A stretch of DNA of 64,000 nucleotides from Pyrus communis (GCF_963583255.1 NC_084817.1:563001-627000), one strand, 5' to 3'. Shown: positions 1 through 13,333, counted from the stretch's first letter. Notes: a model not told the origin generated them from the letters alone. Numbers and translations are program-made.

Positions 1-21
1 TATAACTATATACAATAACAA

Positions 22-250
22 ATGGACATAATAGTAGGAGTGAGGGTGACAACAACAATGGTGGTAGTGGCAGTGGCAGTTGTGGTTGTAATGGTAGTGA
101 TGGCAGTTGCAGTAGTGATGCATGGTTGTGGTGGTGGCGATGGCGGCATCGATGGTGGTAACAATGGTGGCGGTGGTGGTAGTGGTGGTGGCAACAATGG
201 TGGAGGTGGAGGTAATGATGGTGGTGACAATGGTAGCGTTTACTTTTTTT
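22..250. repeat. GGT/GTG-rich low-complexity tract
   Basis: This is an imperfect trinucleotide tract dominated by GGT, GTG and GGC. It is open in both directions and gives Gly/Val-rich or Pro-rich translations, but these have only repeat composition. I see no gene. It is a simple-sequence repeat at the window edge. Confidence 0.85.
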
Positions 251-733
251 TCTCTAAAGGATAAAATGTGTGTGGAAAGCTAAATAATGTCACCTAAAAA
301 AAATTAATCAAGGTACGCAGCAATTGAAAATATTTATTAAAAACCCAACTATGCTTTTTATTAAAATAGCTTTTAAAAGCAACCTACATGCTGCTTTTAA
401 AAGCTGCTGTCTTGAGTCTGTTGCTTTTAAAATAAGCAGAATATTTTACTTTTACCAAACACTTTTTTACGGCTTCACTTTAAAGTGAAGCAATTTTAGT
501 AAAAAAAAAAAGCAATATCAAACAAGGCCTAAGACTTCTCACCTGCATTTGAAGAAGAACACTACTAGACCTTAGTACTAAGTGACAAAACTCTCTAAAC
601 TTACAATTAAGGCCAATGTAACGGCCAATTAATTGTCACAAATGTTCAAAATATTTGTATGCATAACGAACATGACTAATTTTTAGGGGTATATACGTCA
701 ACAAAATACCATATCTATAGGGTAAAATAATAA

Positions 734-1519
734 GAGTGTTACCATACGCATTGTCCTATGTTTACACCCACGTTATAATCTCACCCACCATACAAAATAA
801 GAAAAATAACTTACTATCTTCCCACCCACCATTATCCCCAAAGTACCCTTCCAATCTTCACCCTTGACATTGTTCACCAATCCCATAGCCATTACTGACT
901 GATGAGAAGTACAACCTACCCCTTGACATCCATATTGCTTCTCTAGCCTGTTCTCCCATCTATTTTTTAATTATTTAAATAATATTTTAATATAAGGAAA
1001 ATGATTATATTTATATGATTGAAATAGAGGGAAGTAAAACAGCGACCACCATTCTACACTTTTTACCACCATCCCGACTATCCCCATGGCTGACCACGGA
1101 GGTAATGCAACAATAAAACGAAGAGTCAGTCGCTCGACCAATCATAGAATCAAAGCCGAAAGAATAAGAAGCGAAATCGATAGAGAAAGAAACTTTGATG
1201 ACATCCATATATGGCTTGATGCATTCAATGTGTTTGGGATTTGTACTATGACGAGCTCGACGAATACAAAGATCAATTCGTGATTCAATAATTTAGGATC
1301 CAATAAACATAAATTAAAATTTAGAAGGAATAAAGTGACAACGAGACGTTTGGGAATTGAGATTACGAGTTGCTGGGAGTGTGGGTGGAAGTGAATGATC
1401 TGATCTTGTTTCCCTTAGTCCTTATTTGACATTTTACGTGAGGATAAATTGGTAATTAAACTTTTTTTAATAAAGAGCGGGTGTAGAAATAAGACAGATG
1501 GGTGGTAATAGTAGCACTC
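734..1519. mobile_element. 786-bp non-autonomous TIR element (hAT- or Mutator-type)
   Basis: The ends are related inverted repeats (GAGTGTTACCA at the left; GAGTGCTACTA on the opposite strand at the right, with similarity fading over about 40 bp). It is flanked by the 8-bp direct repeat AATAATAA at 726-733 and 1520-1527. The corresponding place in the second repeat unit (about 2385-2396) has a single AATAATAA, so this is a real insertion. An 8-bp duplication suggests hAT, but a Mutator-like element is also possible. No transposase is present. Confidence 0.7.
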
Positions 1520-2946
1520 AATAATAAATACTTGAAACTGAAAACTTAGACGAATTGAAAAAAAAAAATAGAGGTTTAAAATCAAATTGAAAGTTTACAA
1601 AGAAGATGAAATCACAAAAATAGGACATTGTAAATTGTGTTTTTTGTTCGTTGATGTTTGAAAATTATGAGAGGCTCAACACTATACATGGGTCGGCCTC
1701 CACAAACCCTAAGGCTTTTATTCGTACTCAGCTGGCCCAAAAGGTAAGATTGGGCAAGGGGAAATAGTAATTGATTGGAGACATAGACGGGGAAGGAATA
1801 TTTTAGTAAAAAAAAAAAAAAAAAAAACAGCTTTTAAAAGTAACATTATATATGGGTCGGCCTCCACAAACCCTAAGGCTTTTATTCGTACTTGGATCAA
1901 AAGGTAAGATTGGGCGAGGGGAAGTAGTAATTGATTTGAGACATAAACAGGGAAGGAATATTTTAGCTAAAAAAAAAAAAAAAAAAAAAAGAGCAGCTTT
2001 TAAAAGATCCAACTATGCTTTTTATTAAAATTGCTTTTAAAAACAATCTACATGCTACTTTTAAAAGCTGATGTCTGGAGTATGTTGCTTTTAAAATAAG
2101 CAGAATATTTTACTTTTACCAAACACTTTTTTACTGCTTAACTTTCAAGCGAAGCAGTTATTAGGAAAAAAAAAAAGCAATACCAAACAGGACCTAAGAC
2201 TTCTCACGTGCATTTGAAAAAGAATACTACTAGACCTTAGTACCAAGTGACAAGTCTCTCTAAACTTACAATTAGGGCCAGTGTAAAATTAATTGTCACA
2301 AATGTTCAAACTTTATGTATGCGTAACGAACATGATTAATTTTTAGGGGTATATACGTCAACAAAATACAATATCTATAGGGTAAAATAATAAATACTTG
2401 AAACTGATAAATACTTGGAAAATATGAAAATCGAGTTATGAGAAACAATTAAGAAAATAATTAAAGTTACACATATGCAATTCTATTGTATAAAATGGTA
2501 GAAAATAACCATCAACTTAACATGGAAAACTTCGACGAATTGAAAAAAAATAGAAGTTCAAAATCAAATTGAAAGTTTACAGAGAAGACGAAATCACAAA
2601 ACTATGACATTGTAAATTGTGTTTTTTGTTCACTGATATTTGAAAATTATGAGAAGCTCAATACTATATATAGGCTGGCCTCCACAAACCCTAAGGCTTT
2701 TATTCGTACTCAGCAGGCCCAAAAGGCAAGATTGGGCGAGGGGAAGTAGTAACGGATTGGAGACATAGACGGGGAAGGAATGTTTTAGTAAAAAAAAAAA
2801 GCAGCTTTTAAAAGACCCAACTATGCTTTTTATTAAAACAACTTTTTAAAGCATTTTACATGTTGCTTTTAAAAGTTGCTGTCTGGAGTCTGTTGCTTTT
2901 AAAATAAGCAGAATATTTTACTTTTACCAAACTCTTTTATACTGCT

Positions 2947-5108
2947 TGTGACATCCCATCCCGGAAATATCGAAACGTACGTGTGAAATTACAAGTTTGC
3001 CCCTAGTACGTTTTCGTCACGTTATTGGTTGTTTTGTGTGGTGTGGCAGGTGTTGAACCACACACATACACTCACAGACACTGTCTCTCTGCCCTTTCCC
3101 TGTCTCTCTCTCCACCGAGCTCCATTCCTTCCTCTTCCTTCTGAAAACGTACGGACAACACACAAAATCACCCAAACCTTAACAGATCGAGGGAACCAAC
3201 TACACCATTGAACTCGTGAGGTCGAGGCGAGCACAGCCATACCATTGTCAGGTGAGAAATCCTTCGTTTTCACGTCGATTCGACAATGGCCGATTTGTGT
3301 ACTATTCATTCAAAGATTATTCATTGAGTTTTGGGGATTTCTAAGCTCGTAGGTAGCTTGGTGGTGTCACGAGGAGCCTAGGAGTGCTTCGTTGGACGAT
3401 TTTGGACGTCGGGATCACCGTGGTCGAAGTTGGCCGAGTTTTGAGTTTTGAGACAGGTATGATCGCGTGATTTTTAGCCTTTAAAAGTAGTCTATCGTGA
3501 TTCTACTAGTCCTAAGCTTCATTTTGGTCCAAGAATCATGAAAATTGGTTGAGAAACGAACGAGAAAACAAGGTTTGAAGTTTTTCCGGTTTTCCGGCGC
3601 CGGCGACGGCACCGGAGACTGAACGGAGAAGGTGACGGAATATTCCGTCAGAGTTGACGGAATATTCCTGACGCCGTTGACGGAATCTGTCAAAACTGAC
3701 GGAATATTCCTCACTCGTCAGTTGACGTCGTCAGTGTGCGCCGCACGTGCCTGCGCGTGCGGCGGAGGAAATTTTTTCTAAAAATATGGTTGTGATCCTG
3801 AGGTTGTGTAGAGCACGTTGGTATATTCATTTGTCCATTTTGAGCAATGTATGAGAAGTTATTACGAGAAGTTGGTTATGTGCTTTAAAGTTAACGTTTT
3901 TATAGTTATTTCGCATATAGGTGACACGTACCCCGAGGACGAGCGTTCGCACTCGAGGCAGGGGGGCTACGACCCTTCCACATACCAGTGAGTGGACTTT
4001 TGTTTTCCGTATATACCTATATACACTTATATTCCCAGAAATTGATTAAAAAGGGTTATTTATGTTATGCCATGCACTTTATTATTATCGTTTATGCATC
4101 ATTGCATACATTAGTAGTGGCATGCATATACATATGCATATTGGGTGCTGTGGACGCACAGGTAAGTGCCAGATAAGTGGTATTCATGTTTACATTCAGC
4201 AGTAGTTTGAGATGCTTAGAGAGCTCATAACCTGCACCCCCCGTGTTAGTGCTCCCGCCCAGAGTAGGGCACAGTCCTTCACGTGATGTTTACCTCCCGC
4301 ACCACATGCTCAGCTTGGATCCAAGTTAGGTGCACAGTCTTGTCGTACAGACCACATTAGGTGGTTCCGACTCGTAGGTGACCCGCGATTATTCGCACAA
4401 CCTTCACGTGATCGTAGCACTAGAGTGTATATATATGTTACACCCAGGCCTGTCGTACAGACCACTTTAGGTGGTTCCGACTCGTGGGCAGGTTCAGTTA
4501 TTGAGTTTGAGATTTGAGTTCTATATGCAGCCGTACAGGTCACGTTAGGTGACTCCGGCTGCCAGATGTTATGCTATTGATGTGATTTATACCTGGGCAC
4601 TTGCATTCATTATGAGGTTCTGACATGGCATATTCTTGAGCATGATTGGCATACCCTTGAGCATGTTTGGCATATCTATACATACGTATATATGTTTATT
4701 TCTGGGAAGTATACAGGTTTTACGGCGAGGGGTTATAATGTATTTTGCTAATTGGTTTTCAAAGAGCTTTGTTTTTGCCCACTCACGCTTTTGTTTTGCG
4801 CCCCTCCAGGTTCTAGTTGATTAGCAGTTTCGATGGTATTCCCAGAGGATTCTCCCGGCTTTTCTGACAGATACTCACCAGTGTAGGGTCCCATTCGGGT
4901 GTACTTATGTCGCGACTTTTCTTTTGGACTGCTATAGTCTTGCTCTGAATTTGTATCTCACTTACTAGCACTTGTTTTAGTACTTTGTATGCTAGTTTTT
5001 AATTATTCGTACTTTTATATTATTACTTTATTGGTTTCCGCACGTGCACATGGCTACGTCACCTTCGTGTGACGGCCAGCACGCTCCGATCTCGGTCGGG
5101 GTGTGTCA
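2947..5108 (+). mobile_element. Solo LTR 1 of the 2.2-kb Ty3/gypsy family
   Basis: This 2162-bp sequence starts TGTGACATCCC and ends GTGTGTCA. It is similar along its length to the LTRs of the complete element at 39606-48998. A perfect 5-bp target duplication CTGCT lies at 2942-2946 and 5109-5113. No internal region remains, so it is a solo LTR left by LTR-LTR recombination. It split the third copy of the upstream repeat block. It carries the three-hairpin module (4342-4371, 4452-4481, 4527-4562) and the GGAATATTCC cluster (about 3638-3712). Confidence 0.93.
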
Positions 5109-5721
5109 CTGCTTAACTTTAAAGTGAAGCAGTTTTTAGTAAAAAAAAAAAAAAAAAAGCAATACCAAACAGACTAAGTGACAAGTCTCTCTAAACTTAT
5201 AAGTAGGGCCAATGTAACGACCAATTAATTGTCACAAATGTTCAAAATTTCTGTATGCGTAACGAACATGACTAATTTTTAGGGGTATATACGTCAAAAA
5301 AATACCATATCTGCAAGGTAAAAGAATTAATACTTGAAACTGTGATAAATACTTGGAAAATATAATAATCGAGTTATGAGAAACAATTAAGAAAATAATT
5401 AAAGTTACACATATGCAATTCTATTGTATAAAATGGAAGAAAATAACCATCAATTTTACAGAATATTTAACATGGAAAACTTAGAAGAAATGAAAAAAAA
5501 ATAGAGGTTTAAAATCAAATTGAAAGTTTAAAGAGAAAGACGAAATCATAAAAATACGACATTGTAAAGTGTGTTTTTTATTCATTGATATTTGAAAATT
5601 ATGAGAGGCTCAACACCGTATATGGGCCGGGCTCTACAAACCCCTTGAGGAAGTAGCAACTGATTGGAGACATAGACGGGGAAGGAAGTGAAGATCGTGG
5701 TTAGGGTAGTTTCGTGGAGAC

Positions 5722-5728
5722 TATATAA
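5722..5728 (+). promoter_or_regulatory. TATA box of the Alba gene
   Basis: TATATAA lies in 'gactatataaacc', about 410 bp before the start codon. A 5'-UTR exon fits downstream, ending at 5849 before GT, and a leader intron runs to the AG at 6121-6122. The transcription start would fall near 5755, but this is inferred from position only. Confidence 0.6.
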
Positions 5729-6132
5729 ACCAAGAGGCAACCCCGCGCTGCGGATTAGGGCGTAAAAGAAAAACGAAGCCGTAGAAGAGGGCTTTATTTT
5801 TGTGTGGAGCGCTTACTTATCCTTTTTTGAATCACCACCACCACCACCGGTATGTTCCCCTTCCTCTCTCCGTCCAGATCCAACCCTCCGTTTCCTTCTC
5901 TCCCCTCTCGATTCTGCATGTTCCGCCTCCTTAGCTTCTGTTTGGTTTCCGAGAATCTGTTTTCCGGAGAAATTTTTTGATTTTGTTGTTTGTGTTGAGC
6001 TGTGCGTTTGGGACCTGGTTTTGTTTTGTTTGTCCTGGAATTTGTATAGCGTGATTGTTTAATTTAAATTTTCTTTTGGTTTTTTTGGAGATGATTAATT
6101 CTGTGCTTTTAAAAAATTGTAGGGCGGAAGAG

Positions 6133-8512
6133 ATGGATCGTTACCAGAGAGTGGAGAAGCCGAGAGTGGAGACGCCTATCGATGAGAACGAGATTAGGAT
6201 TACCAGTCAGGGCAGGATGCGCAACTACATCACCTACGCCATGACCCTGCTTCAGGTCTCTCTCTCCCTCTCCTCTATTTTTTTTCTTCCATTTTTTGTG
6301 TTTAATTTCTGCTTTCGGATGCATAGAATTGAAAAAAAAAAATTGAAAATAATGAAATTTTGTTGTGTATTATGATGAAACAAATTCAAACCATGATGTT
6401 AATCTTGTGTGTTTACCTGCTGCTGTTGATTTTCTGCTCGTATGCGATTATATGGTAGTATATAATGCGTATGGAAGTTGGAGAATGCGTAGGGATGAAT
6501 GAATAAAGATTGAATAGAGATTTCGGATTTATGTTAGGTTTTGATAAACCTATATTACTTGATACAGCACCTTAGATTTTGCTTATCCAAGAGACTTCGG
6601 ATGTAATTTAGGTTATTTTAGACCTATATTAGTTATTACAATACCTTAGGTTTTCTTTATCCGCTTGTGCCGCATCCTTGCAGGAAAAAGGATCGGATGA
6701 AGTTGTGTTCAAGGCCATGGGAAGAGCCATCAACAAGACTGTAACGATTGTGGAGTTAATCAAGGTTATGTGTCTTGTTCTGAATCGTTATATATTGTTT
6801 GTGAGATGTTTGTTTCCGTTCTTGGATTAGGCTGACAAGATATTCTTATTACTGTTGTTTCAGAGAAGAATTGTTGGTCTTCATCAGAACACTACAATTG
6901 GTTCCACAGACATAACTGATATCTATGAACCTCTTGAGGAAGGCCTTGATACGTAAGCCTAGTTTAAACTTTAAACCGTATTTTGAACACCTCTGATTTG
7001 TTGCAGTACCTCATGAGGGGTACTATTTTTTTGGCCTTGTCTGTTATTGGTGACTTTATACCTCGTGTTGTCCTGTTTTTGTCACAGTCTGGAGACAACA
7101 AGGCATGTGTCAATGATTGTGATAACTCTCTCAAAGAAGGAAATAAATCAATCCTCCATCGGGTGAGTTTCTACTAGTTACCTTTTTCTTGTTTGAAATA
7201 TAACCTGAGGGTGTAGTCAAGTTGTCTTAGCGTATGTAGAATCTCTTCCTGACAATATATGGAACCATATTACTCAAAGGAGTGGAGGATCTCCTATAAC
7301 TCTGGTTATTTATAAATTGTGTATCTAATACATGTATAAACAATTTACATTGGTTATTAGCATTATGGATTGCTGAGTCACACATTAAGATATGTAAGAA
7401 CCTTCTTTACAAATTAGGCTAAGAAATTCTAGGAGAATAGTTGTATATGTTGTTACGGTCTGCAAGTATAAGTTGCTTGCTTTCATGTCGAAAATGAAAC
7501 TCTGGTACTAATTATGTTCCGTTGTTCCTTTTCCGTTGTTCATATTAACATTTGTGAACTACTGCTACCATCAGGTATCAGCCCCCTTTACCTGCTGAGC
7601 TTGTGAAGGCATCAACGGAGATTGATTATGAAGGAGGTACTACCATTTTACTAACCACATTCATTTAATTAGCAATTGTCTTCTTCCCTCCCCCCTCCTC
7701 CTCTAGTATTACTCTACATTTTGTTGAACATTTCTGTTCTCTGCAGAGGGCACAACAAATGGTCGTGGACGTGGACGTGGCAGAGGAAGGGGAAGGTTCA
7801 GAGGTAGCCTGTTAGAATGTTTCCACACTTTTACTTGCCTTTTTCTATAATTTTCTCCAATTAATTCTGCTGGCACTTTAATGGTTTCCTTTACCAATTT
7901 CAACCCTGTATACCTTAATATAGATACGTTCTAAAATGATTTGAGTAATTGTGATTCAAGAATGTTGTGATGGTTTTAGGTGTCTTGATTGGTGGACAGT
8001 ATTATATCCTGAATGGTAGCTAGTTTTCGATTTAAAACAGGCATTTGAAGTGTTTTAATGGTTAAATTGTTTTGATAATAATTGTAGGGAATGGCTTTGT
8101 CTCAACTGAATATGACGATGGAGGTTACGACCAGAGTCAGGGCAACTTTAGGGGTAGGGGCCGTGGGAGAGGACGTGGTTTCCGAGGCCGTGGAAGAGGA
8201 GGGTACAATGATCCCCAGTACGATGCTCAGCAAGATGGAGGATACATTGAAGAAGCACCTGCTCAAGGTGGCCGTGGTATGTATATCTCCTTTTTTCCCC
8301 TTGTATATAGCCACACGAGAATAATGTGTGCATGCCCGGATTCTTTTGCTTGATTGACTTCCATGGGCAGCCCTGATGCAGCCAACCGAAAATTGTTTAT
8401 GCGTTGGTTCTCAATACAATATTGGTGTGCAGGTCGTGGCCGTGGGAGGGGAGGGTTTCGTGGAAGGGGACGTGGCTATAGGTCAAATGGGCCGATCCAG
8501 GCAGCTGCTTGA
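6133..8512 (+). CDS. Alba-domain DNA/RNA-binding protein with RGG tail
   Basis: Eight coding exons join in frame to 251 residues: 6133-6255, 6684-6764, 6864-6952, 7088-7162, 7575-7636, 7747-7803, 8088-8276 and 8433-8512. All introns are GT-AG. A leader intron precedes the ATG (5850-6122). Residues about 20-90 form the Alba fold, with the family's 'GRMRNYITYAM' and 'KAMGRAINKTV' stretches and a conserved 'RRIVGLHQNT'. The C-terminal half is low-complexity Gly/Arg with many RGRG/RGG boxes broken by acidic, Tyr-rich stretches, typical of the long plant Alba class. Such proteins bind RNA and occur in cytoplasmic granules and in the nucleus; that is family knowledge. Nothing is broken. The upstream promoter DNA has been duplicated repeatedly. 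Confidence 0.93.
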
Positions 8513-10551
8513 TGTGCGATACGAGCGTCATTGGAACATCATACAAAAAATGGCCAGTGTCAAGTAATGGACGCCTTATCTTATCAAACATCTATGTTTA
8601 CAAGTTTCCGTATTTTCCGTGTCGTTTATTATTATCCGTGGTATGGCAGACTTCTAATGTTAACTGTACGGCATGATCCCTGTAGATTTAGTTTAGAGTT
8701 CCATGAGGGAATCCCTCCGTTTTGTCGTGTAGATTTTAGGTGAGATGTTTGAACAGTTGTAATTTTCCATCTGGATTGATAAGCGTATTCTTTTATTTTA
8801 ATGTTGCCAAAGTTTTTTGTGTCAGAATTATCTCCCCTCCCCTCCTCTTCCTCCTCTTTCATTTTTTGGCTTTGCAAGAACAGTATAATGCATGTTTGTG
8901 GTGCTTTTAAGATGATGAGTGTATTTTTAACTGTGAAGATTTGTTGGGTGCGGGTTTGGGTACCGGTTTGTATACAAAACGTATGGTTTGGGGCCTCAAT
9001 AAATGGTATGATAACCTCGCCTCACCAGGTATTGTAATATTTTCCTTAATTCACATGTAGAAGATTTCTTTAAATTTAATATTTTCTCATATTTTATGAA
9101 TTATTCAGCTTAATTGGTTTTTCGAGTTTTTGACTAAATATATTGCCTGTGCTACAAAACTCTCTGACCGTAGCATACAAAAATTCATTTGGTAACGTGT
9201 GCAGGCTAAATCGCGATTGTGGTTTGGAACATAGGTTGGATCGTGTTTTGAACCCAAAACCGAATCAACCCAGCCTGCGCGCATCCCTGTATCTAATGAT
9301 ATTTCTCTTAGTTACTAAGCGAAAGGTTTTGGGATTACCTCAATTGCGACGTAGTTTAATATTCTTCTCCTAGAATTTGAGTAAAATATCATTGTATCAG
9401 AATAAAAATTTGTATAAAGAATTATTTTCAAAAGTGTAATATAAATGTATTTTTCTTTCTAAGTATAAAAATTTGAAGTGAACAATGAAAATTTTATAGT
9501 AGCAATAACATTTTTTTTTTCCTATTTTGTTTCTTCAATTTTTAATGGCGATATTTTGGTTCCTCTCACCTGATGACTGAAATTTGACTTGAAGAGAAAT
9601 AAAACTTGCAAAAAGAGTTTTAAAAGGTTATAAATTCAAAAAATTTAAAGGAGTTTTATAGACTTTATTTGTATTTTAGGTGAATTCATTCAAAATGGCC
9701 TGATTCCTTAAAACCTTAAAAAAAAAAAAAACACTATAAATTCCATCAAATCCTTCACTTTAAATACTTTAAGATCAAATTCTAACCCTATGTTTGGATG
9801 AGAGAAATAACTTAGCATTTGGATCAAAGTCAAAATTTATAAATTAACGTGTATCAATTCCCTTATTTGAATTCATAAACATAAAAATTTAGAATTTTCG
9901 CGTGGAAAAAAAGCTTGGAATTTATGATCTCCAATTTCTAAGTTTAAATTCAATGTATATAAGTGTCATTTCTTAATTTCTATGATTGAGAGTTTAATAA
10001 TAAAAAATTTCGTATTCAATTCATTTGTTCCAAACACGGAAATTCACAAATTCTAGAAATAAAATCTCGGTATTTCAATTTCCATCATTTTAAAACTATT
10101 TAGTAATCTTAAATTTCTTCATCCAAATATAATATAATTAAATTTTTATAAATTACTTCAAAATCTTGAATAAATACATGCAGATTTCTATGAAGTTTTA
10201 TAAAATTTTAAAATCTTTATTAAATAGTTAATACTCATAAATTCTACTTTGATTGATTTAAAATAGAGAGTTTTAACGAAAAGCCCACAGTATTGTTCAC
10301 TTTAACGAAAAACCACATTTTTACACTAAAAAATCAAACTTGATACTATTTACTTTACCTTTTATTTTATCCTTATCATTAAAACTCAAAGTTTTCAAAA
10401 CATTTTCATTAGTTTTTTTTTTTTTAAATATTGATAAATGCCACAGAATTTGTAAACTCTTTTAAAATCCTATAAACTGCCTGCAACCAAGAGAAAAAGC
10501 AGGTGCTGCAAAAATTCTGGTAGGTAGGTGTTATTGAATGAGAACGAAGAG
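8513..10551. other. Alba 3' region and AT-rich spacer
   Basis: The first 300 bp or so is probably the Alba 3' UTR. From about 9040 the DNA is AT-rich with homopolymer runs. A MITE copy lies at about 10264-10428. I see no gene. Confidence 0.6.
10264..10428 (+). mobile_element. Dispersed MITE of about 150 bp, copy 1
   Basis: The sequence begins with 'gttttaacgaaaagc', contains 'cactttaacgaaaaacca' and ends near 'cattttcattag'. Related copies, some inverted, lie at about 22165-22297, 33894-34036, 34408-34556, 37494-37650 and 37786-37936. It is non-coding. The superfamily is not recognised. Confidence 0.65.
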
Positions 10552-13068
10552 ATGAGTACTCAAGACGTGCAGATGAAAGACGACGAATCCCAATCCCAAT
10601 CCAAACCCTCTTTCCATTCGGATTCAGCTTCCACTCTGCAGCGTAAGCTTCAAAATCTCTGTCTCAGATTTCTTCCAACTTCTAGGGTTTTCGTTTCCTC
10701 ATCAGTTGCATATCTAATTCTGAAATTTGGGGCTTTTCCTAACAACGTAGATTTGAAGGAGGCGGCGTCGTTTATTGAGGCCGCTTCCTCCACCAAAGAG
10801 GTCCGCAGAATATCCCGCGCCGTCCGCCTCACGGTTGCGCTCCGCCGCAAGCTCACAGCCGCCGTGCTCTCTGCATTTCTCGATTTCGCTCTTCTTCCCG
10901 GTTCTGAAGCACACCAGCATTTGTCTGCCCACCTTAAGGTGTTTGAATAATCGAACAATGTTTATTTACTGTTACATTAATTTCAGTCAATGTTCTTGTT
11001 TGAATTCGTGCAAATTATTGTGTTTGAATTTGTACTGTGCAGAATGATAATCATGACATGGAAGTTGACAATGATGCTGCAGCTTCTGCTGTTCAAGCTC
11101 CGGCAAAGCACGCGTTGCCCGAGCTCGAAATCTACTGTTACTTGCTTGTGATTCTTTTTCTGATTGATCAGAAAAGATTCGATGAGGTTGATTCGATAAC
11201 TCTGCTATTCTTATTGGATTGATTTCTCCATTGTCTGTGTTGAGTTGTCCCAATTTTGAAAACTTTCTTTTCTTTTCCATGCGTCATTCTTTCAGGCGAA
11301 AGCGTGTTCCTCAGCTAGTATTGCTCGAATTAAGAGTTTCAATAGAAGAACCGTCGATGTACTAGCATCCAGATTGTACTTTTATTACTCGTTTTGCTAT
11401 GAGCTGACCGGAAATCTTGCTGAAATTCGGGGGTAAGCTGTTAATTGACCCAATATGTCTCTTTTGTTTGCAACTTTTACGTTTAACCTCTCGCTACATA
11501 TGTTCTTATGCATGCTTGTACACATTTAATACATGAAAGGAACCCTGAGGACACTGGTTGCTCTGTCGGATTGTAGTATCTGCTCTAATTTCATTGCATC
11601 TGTTTTTTAGCAACCTCCTTGCGCTGCATCGCATTGCCACATTGCGTCATGATGAGTTGGGTCAGGTGAGTGTCCAAGGGAATTACAGTTTGTTTTGTAT
11701 TTGGGACGTTAGAACTTAAAACTATATGGTTATGTTATGCAGGAAACACTTCTCAACCTGTTGCTTCGAAACTATCTCCATTATAACCTGTATGACCAGG
11801 CAGAGAAGCTAAGGTCTAAGGCACCACGATTTGAAGCACATTCAAACCAACAGGTACAGTAATCTCTTTCCAGATTATATAACTAGAGTCCAGTTTTATA
11901 AATCTAGAGTCTCGGGAGTTATCCATTTTTTCCCTGTTGGAGCTTTGCATTCCTTAAGAACTTGCAACTGCATTTTGAGCTTTGTTTCCCCCCCTGAAAC
12001 TTTGTTTACATTTCTCATGGGTTTTTTTTTCTTAAACCTTTTCAAGACTCAATATTCGAGTCGTACACTTCACCAGCTTTCTGGTGATATGTGCCTAATG
12101 GTGTCCATCAATGCTTGTCAACGTTCTTTACCAGAATTGGACATCGTGTTTGAAGTGTCTAAATTGCGAATTTCTAAGACAATTGTTTTATATGCAGTTT
12201 TGCCGTTATCTCTTCTACCTTGGAAAGATTCGGACAATACAATTGGAATATACAGATGCAAAAGAGTCTCTCTTGCAGGCTGCTCGTAAAGCCCCTCTTG
12301 CAGCCCAAGGTTTCCGAATTCAATGTAACAAATGGGCTGTCTTGGTTCGCCTGCTGCTTGGGGAAATACCAGAGAGGATCATCTTTATGCAGAAAGGAAT
12401 GGAAAAAGCTTTGAGGCCATACTTTGAACTTACAAATGTGAGTCTACATTCTCATGACTGTTAATCGTCTTGCCTAAATGATGTCTGACTACTTGCTTAA
12501 ATATCAACTGATAAATGTTATCTCCTTTTCTTTTTCAAATTGTTGGCATTGTCAGGCTGTTCGAATCGGTGATTTAGAACTATTCAGAAATGTTGCATCA
12601 AAGTTTGCTGGCACTTTCGGTACGGATCAAACCCACAATTTAATTGTTCGGCTGCGACATAATGTCATCAGGACCGGATTGCGGAATATCAGCATCTCTT
12701 ATTCGCGCATCTCGCTTGCTGATGTTGCCGAGAAGTTAAGATTGGTTTCAGGAAACCCAATTGCGGATGCTGAGAGCATCGTGGCCAAGGCTATCCGCGA
12801 CGGCGCCATTGAGGCCTCGTTAGATCATGCAAATGGGTGGATGGTGTCCAAGGAAACTGGAGACATTTACTCTACTAATGAGCCTCAGGCTGCTTTCAAC
12901 TCCAGGATTGCCTTTTGTCTCAACATGCACAACGAAGCAGTTCGGGCCCTGCGGTTTCCTCCAAATCCACACAAGGAGAAAGAGAGTGCTGAGAGGAGAG
13001 AGAGGCAACAACAGGAGCAAGAGCTTGCCAACCATATTGCAGAGGACGACGACGACGACGATTTTTAA
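10552..13068 (+). CDS. RPN3: 26S proteasome non-ATPase regulatory subunit 3 (RPN3)
   Basis: Eight exons join in frame to 492 residues: 10552-10642, 10751-10938, 11043-11186, 11296-11432, 11611-11665, 11743-11853, 12198-12437 and 12556-13068. All borders are GT-AG. The start is the ATG giving [13 protein letters not shown]; an upstream in-frame GTG is not a likely plant start. The N-terminal part has the conserved '[19 protein letters not shown]' stretch, helical repeats follow, and the PCI domain lies in the last third ('[17 protein letters not shown]', '[17 protein letters not shown]'). The protein ends in a charged tail with a run of Asp. RPN3 is a lid subunit of the 19S regulatory particle and acts in ubiquitin-dependent proteolysis. 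Length and exon layout match plant RPN3, and nothing is missing. Confidence 0.96.
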
Positions 13069-13333
13069 TGCGAACTGTTCCTTAAGTGGTTCATGATTCT
13101 AGACAGGTAGTTCCTCCTTTTCATTTAGACACCCGGTATTAACCTCGAATTGTAACTGTTATCAGTTGTTATGTTAAATACTTATTCCTACATTTTAAAA
13201 TCTCAAATCTTCCCTTTGATGCATGCTAGCCCCCAATTCCAAATCACGAATTGCGAAATACACCAAAGAGCGTGTTTCGCGTTTATCACATTACAACTAG
13301 TTATTATCCTTTATCCTATAGTCCGATGATTTA

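Larger units (their letters stand above)
330..5694. repeat. Three-fold repeated block upstream of the Alba gene
   Basis: The same ordered modules occur about three times: an AT-rich module with TTTTAAAAGC palindromes (about 330-528, 1988-2196, and 2790-2946 continuing at 5109-5176); a module ending in 'ggggtatatacgtcaa' (about 529-733, 2197-2395, 5175-5330); a module around 'cgagttatgagaaac' (2400-2520, 5330-5450); and a module around 'gggaggcctc/cacaaaccctaagg' (about 1665-1812, 1843-1975, 2648-2792, and a shortened copy at 5604-5694). Unit 1 contains a 786-bp insertion and unit 3 a solo LTR. The last copy stops about 30 bp before the Alba TATA box. No coding region is seen; short frames in it are chance. 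Confidence 0.75.

Noticed and set aside
22..264. Open frames in the GGT tract, glycine-rich on + and proline-rich on -
   Set aside because: Both are consequences of the trinucleotide repeat; composition only, no domain or gene context.
6055..6132. Upstream extension of the Alba frame
   Set aside because: It covers the end of the leader intron; the acceptor AG at 6121-6122 and the ATG at 6133 give the normal Alba N-terminus.
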